DNA of 60,000 bases from Cryptomeria japonica (taxonomy: Eukaryota; Streptophyta; Pinopsida; Cupressales; Cupressaceae): NCBI RefSeq assembly GCF_030272615.1, contig NC_081406.1, forward strand, positions 259,957,386 through 260,017,385. Direction: 5' to 3'. The notes under the pieces are model-generated. The model was not told the DNA's origin. It saw nothing but the letters and a program-made list of their open reading frames with translations, and searched no databases. Made by a program: the position numbers and the translations under genes. This document shows, one piece after another, positions 56,004-60,000 of the stretch. The stretch's first letter is position 1, and each line of letters begins with the position of its first letter.

Positions 56004-57014
56004 TGCCAGAAATGTGTGCGTGAAAATGTGAGTGACTAAATTTATTGAAATTATTTAACAATCTAACTACACAATAAACAAGAAAAACACTCAAGATAAT
56101 TCATAAACAAAGAAATTCAAACTCAAATAGATTCTTTTGTTCAAGATTTGTCCTTTTGATTTAGTTTTGATGTATGCTCACTTGATGTTCAAGGATGCTA
56201 GATGTGATCCATGATTATGAATGTGAAAATTAGGCTAAGATGGATGTAAATGATGAATTGATGTGGTTACAAATGGATGTGATATGAGTAATCAAAATGA
56301 CATTACAATAATATGGTTGCATGAAAGGGGATAATTTGATGAAGGGAGGGATTAAATAGGAAAGGATGGGAGGAGAAGAGGCTTAAAAAGGATGCACTTG
56401 TCCTCAAAATGCCATGTGGAATGATATTCCACACTTGTCCTCAAGATGACAAGTGTCCTTAAGAAGGGAAAGTGTCATAGAGAGGAATGACAAGTGTCCT
56501 CAAGGATACATGTCTAATTGGGAGAGAAACACCCAACTAAAAAGGATTCATTTCCAAATAATAGGATAGTAGGAATGTGCACACATGTGAGGGGGGAGGT
56601 TGGAAAGAATAAGATTTGTTTGGAAGGGATAGGGTTGATTGAAACCCAAGGTTAATCAGTGGGTTAGGTTAGACGAAGGGTTGGATGACGGGTTTAGGTT
56701 AGGAGACATGTTGGGGAATAAAATTAATTTAATTAATTATTTCTATTATGGAAAAGGAGGAAAATGACAAAAGAGAATTAAATAAATAAAATTATGCATT
56801 TGATTTATTTAATAGAAGAAGGGGGTTCAATTCAATTAATTAAATGATTTGTGATTATCATGTAATTAATTAAAATGGGATGATATCATAATTAATAAAA
56901 TTAATTAGCTAGGAGGGAACACTAGTTAAATAAATAATGCATAATTATTTAATTTAAAAGCATTTAGGATAGCTAAATTCAATTAACTAGATTAATCAAA
57001 TTTAGGTGTCTACA
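56004..57014 (-). repeat. Probable 5' LTR of element F
   Basis: The minus strand starts TGTAGACACCTAAATTTG (57014), like the starts of the A and D LTRs. AT-rich TTAATTAAT runs (56720-56990) and GACAAGTGTCCTCAAG repeats (56395-56520) mirror the layout in A (GACAAGTGTCAATG at 9819). The inner edge (TGCC at 56004) is a best guess. Confidence 0.55.
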
Positions 57015-57143
57015 ATAACTAACAAGGTACAACACCTTAATTACACCAACAAGAATAAATAAACATTTTTTTATATTTTGGTACCCAAAAGAGGTATACT
57101 ATTTTGAAACATATAGGTTATGCTTAAGAACACATATCCAATT
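57015..57143. other. Short spacer between F and H
   Basis: 129 bases, no feature recognised. Confidence 0.4.
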
Positions 57144-57431
57144 TGTTGAATTTTGCAACACAAGCTTGCAAGCTCAAACAACAAACTAGAATACCTTCCA
57201 TAAATGAGAGTAGCAAGAGAAATATCTCATATCCCTCAAAAGAAAAGATTACAAAATGAAATTGCAATGCATAATGATGTGCTTTGATAAAGAGCACAAA
57301 TATTTCCTAAGCTAAATTTAGGAGAACTAAATTGAAAGCATGAGGAGCTAGAAAAACCTCAACTCTAGCTAGACTAGAAGCACAACATAGTGAACTTAAG
57401 CATGCATAACTAAAGTTAAAATTCTCTAACA
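57144..57431 (-). repeat. 3' LTR of element H
   Basis: The plus strand TGTTGAATTTTGCAACAC (57144) to CTCTAACA (57431), 288 bases. Confidence 0.8.
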
Positions 57432-57440
57432 CCCTCCCTT
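57432..57440 (-). promoter_or_regulatory. Polypurine tract of element H
   Basis: The minus strand AAGGGAGGG directly precedes the LTR start TGTTAGAG. Confidence 0.75.
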
Positions 57441-59270
57441 AAGTGAAACTTAGGGTGAAGTAAAAAACCTCTAAATGCATGAATGCAAAAATCGGTTCCA
57501 GCAACAAAATGCCTAATGAGGTACCCATGTACAAACCAATGTAATGCAATATCTCACAAACAGAGAAAAGGAGAAAAAAACACTGGGAGAAAACTCCTCT
57601 CCGAAAGAGAGAAAAGAGAATAAAAGACAAAGAAGCCTTCAATAAAATTTCCCAAGAAAGAATAGGAACATGAAGAACAACCTCAAAGAACAAAGAAGTT
57701 GTATCTAAAACCAATATGATGATCAAGATCAAAATGAAAAGAATTTGTATGGGTGCTCTTAACGACACTACTAAAACAATTAGATGGAAAACAAAAGAAA
57801 AACATATAGAAATTGAAGATATAGATGGCACAGGAATCTCTACGAGTGACCCTAATGACACTACTCAACCATGCAAGAGTAAACTACTAGGAAAAAATAG
57901 AGGTGCCAATAGTCTAAAGAACATTGATCAACTGAGGATAACTCACCTCCACAAAACTAGAATACAAGAGTGTCTATATGGTAAAATCTCCATCTCACTA
58001 AAATACAACCACTACACCCAAATAGTGCATAGGAGAAAAAAATGAATATGTAGCTCACTCCAAAACAAAACCAAGGAAGCATTAACAACAACAATTGAAA
58101 CTCCTCCATAATGCTAACAAGGGGGAGGCATGACAGGTCTGCTAAAGCTATGTGTCACCATGGAGTGCATGAAAGAGAATAAACATCTAAATGTGCACAA
58201 GAAAGTACTTGCAACTAAGAAATGGTATACATCCAATGCACACACACATGAGACAAGAATATCTAAGACTCGATATTGTCGTAAAGGGACACTCACCAAA
58301 AAGAGGTATGATGGAAAAAAAAAGGAACTACACGACCCCCCATGGCACTTTATAATGTAGTGCATGTACTAAATAAGGCACAACAAAATGTGCAAAATCT
58401 CAAAAAAAACATATACAAGAGTGGCACTTTATCTTAGTACATCTAGCAACAAATAAGTGCATGAAAATGATGCTCAAAATGCCCAAACAGGGAAAAGTTC
58501 TAGAAATACATGTAGAGCAACCCAAGAGAAGCCATCAAATGCAAATAGAAAGTTTTCAGGAGTTAAAATAACCAAGTAATCAGCCATAAAATTAAAACAT
58601 AAAAGAATGAATAAAAATCTAGAAAAATAGCAGTTTATTAGGATAGAGGACTCCACTAGCTTTCGAACAATATCTGATTTTCAAAAAATGGAGTCTGAAT
58701 ATGCAAGTTATGGCCCTAGTAGCACAAAAATAAAAGTTGACTTTGGAAGCTTGGTACAAAAATTGGTGCAGAATCTAACAAAATTACTTACAAATTTAAA
58801 TCGGTGTCAAAACCATCTTTTCAATGATATTTTGTTTGTGCAAAATGAAGTTCATATGACCAAGCTATGGCAAAAAAACCAACTGCATGTCAATTAGGGC
58901 TAGGAAGGCTAAAAGGGTTTCCAGAAACAAAAAAATTTCGAAAATAGAAACTTTTTGAAAGTAAAAACATTCTGAAAATAGAAACTTTTCAAAAATAGAA
59001 ATTTTTCGAAAATGGAAATTTCCAAAAATAGAAACTTTTCGAAAAAAAAAATATTAACATAGAAACTTTCTAAAAATGGAAATTTCTACAAATAAAAAGT
59101 TTGCAAAAACAAAAAAATTTCAAAAGTGGAAAATTTTCAAACATTTTGACGCTTTTTTTCTCCAAAAGCTAATAAAAAATTGTTCACCTCTAGAATCACA
59201 CGAGGCAAACCTAGAGATCCTGCAATGCTTTTGAGAAAAGAAATCTTCAAAGCTTGAGAAGGGGTTTGTT
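57441..59270. other. Interior of element H, no recognised coding
   Basis: The longest frames are 110 codons plus (57716-58045) and 140 codons minus (57439-57861), overlapping; neither has a domain motif, and I do not call them genes. A string TATGCAAGTTATGGCCCT near 58700 is of a type seen in other plant retroelements. Ends in the A-rich array. Confidence 0.5.
58915..59150. repeat. A-rich minisatellite in H
   Basis: About ten degenerate copies of AAAATAGAAACTTTTCG, unit near 17-20 bases; GAAA..TTTC makes each unit self-complementary. Confidence 0.85.
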
Positions 59271-59290
59271 GAATCCATGCTCTGATACCA
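59271..59290 (-). promoter_or_regulatory. Primer-binding site of element H (tRNA-Met)
   Basis: The minus strand TGGTATCAGAGCATGGATTC directly abuts the LTR. Confidence 0.9.
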
Positions 59291-59490
59291 TGTTGAATTT
59301 TGCAACACAAGTCTACAAGATCAAACAACAAACTAGACCACCTTCCATAAACGAGAGTGCTAAGAAAAATATGTCATATTCCTCAAAGAAAATATTACAA
59401 GATTAAATTACGTTGTATAACGATGTGATTTTATAGAGAGCACTAAGATTCCCTAAGCTAAATTTAGGAGAACTAAAGTGAAAACATAAG
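59291..59490 (-). repeat. 5' LTR of element H, outer part missing
   Basis: Matches 57144 to about 57345 (GCTAAATTTAGGAGAACTAAA is the last strong match), then unrelated sequence. Confidence 0.7.
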
Positions 59491-60000
59491 TGTAAAGTGA
59501 AAAATTGAACCCTAGTAACTCCCCACCTAGGAGAGAGAAAGGAAGTCACTAGGATGTTTTTCACTTGGGAGAACTTTACATTCAAAAGAGGGGCTTGAAT
59601 CTATTAGATCTAAATCGAAGGGAAACAAGGATGTGAATTTCAAGTGGATTGCAAGGATTGAAGTGTGATTTGCCCTCTTTTGTAAATGAGAAAGTTGACC
59701 TGTTGACTATGCATAAAAGAGAGGGGAAATGAGTGAAATAAGGGGTTACCAATTTGGGATCACGTTGTAACTTCAGATATGAGCTAATTAGACTGATACG
59801 GATTTGTCCTACAAATTTGGAGAAAGGTCATCGAGACCATGGCAGGAATGTACATGGTCCTCCATAAAATCAATGACACAAAAAGGGTTCTTTTGTCTCT
59901 GCAAATGAAACCCAAACTTGCAATTGCAGTTGAGCACCTACAACCTACACACATAAAAGAGAGGAAACGGGGTTGTGGATAGGGGTTTGCCTCAGTCAAA
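59491..60000. other. Unassigned right end of the window
   Basis: 510 bases. Frames up to 71 codons on the minus strand (59784-59999) have no motif and no conserved partner in the window. Nothing supported. Confidence 0.4.

Larger units (their letters stand above)
26880..57014 (-). mobile_element. Ty3-like element F, 5' part, split by elements E and D
   Basis: Minus-strand pieces: gag N-terminus (26880-27833), leader (27834-28106, 37183-39269 and 55434-56003) and 5' LTR (about 56004-57014). E occupies 28107-37182 and D 39270-55428. The two outer leader pieces both carry the CAAACCCACTATTTT repeat, which argues they were contiguous before D inserted. The LTR begins TGTAGACACCTAAATTTG on the minus strand, like A and D. 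Its pol and 3' LTR are not seen to the left of 26.9 kb, so F is truncated. Confidence 0.6.
57144..59490 (-). mobile_element. Small LTR element H without pol (TRIM-like)
   Basis: Direct repeats of about 200-290 bases (57144-57431; 59291 to about 59490) flank 1.84 kb. The minus strand has primer site TGGTATCAGAGCATGG next to the right repeat and polypurine tract AAGGGAGGG next to the left one, so orientation and LTR identity are firm. No gag or pol motif inside. The right repeat loses similarity after about 59488, so its outer end is deleted or replaced. Confidence 0.75.

Noticed and set aside
57439-58045. Overlapping open frames (140 codons minus, 109 codons plus) as possible genes
   Set aside because: They overlap on opposite strands, have AT/AAA-biased composition and no domain; they fit chance openness in AT-rich DNA.

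Overview
This window looks like intergenic DNA from a large plant genome. It is AT-rich, I found no intact host gene, rRNA or tRNA gene, and almost all recognisable sequence is decayed LTR retrotransposon inserted into other retrotransposons. The mix of very long Tat-lineage Ty3/Gypsy elements, a chromodomain Ty3 element, Ty1/Copia pieces and heavily AT-rich LTRs points to a seed plant. A conifer is my best guess, but that is inference from overall character, not from a diagnostic gene.

Layout. (A) 1-10634, minus strand: a Tat-lineage Ty3 element that runs off the left edge, with 5' LTR 9259-10634, tRNA-Trp-type primer site, a leader with an AGCGCT array, then gag, protease, a G-patch-like segment, a long linker, RT, a degenerate RNase H, a second (archaeal-type) RNase H and part of integrase. 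(B) 10635-12867, minus: the 5' end of a Copia element (LTR, tRNA-Met primer site, gag, start of protease), cut by the insertion of A. 12868-16998: AT-rich sequence with one gag-protease relic near 14.2-14.95 kb. (C) 17009-24951, plus: a structurally complete chromovirus with 5-bp target duplication TATTG and one gag-pol frame broken only by nonsense codons. C landed three codons into another gag-like frame (16999-17008, resuming at 24957). (F) minus: gag start near 27.8 kb, leader in three pieces, 5' LTR about 56004-57014. F is split by E and by D. (E) 28107-37182, minus: a non-autonomous gag-protease element with both LTRs, primer site, polypurine tract and a near-perfect target duplication; a Copia-like LTR fragment carrying a hairpin array sits inside it. 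(D) 39270-55428, plus: a 16-kb Tat element with both LTRs and perfect AGTGG target duplication, the sister family of A. (H) 57144 to about 59490, minus: a small LTR element with a tRNA-Met primer site and no pol. The last 500 bases show nothing I recognise.

How the parts relate. A, D, E and apparently F share the same kind of primer site (complement of the tRNA-Trp 3' end). A, D and F also share LTR termini (TGTA..CACA..AAATYT) and leaders with family-specific tandem arrays close to the primer site. D and A carry the full enzyme set, while E has only gag and protease and so would have depended on relatives for RT and integrase. All coding regions are dead. Comparing A with D, and looking inside C, the stops are overwhelmingly Gln or Trp codons converted by C-to-T (or G-to-A) changes, as expected from decay of methylated cytosine in silenced plant transposons.

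Limits: product calls rest on motifs read by eye. Divergence, ages and exact family names would need alignments that I could not run.
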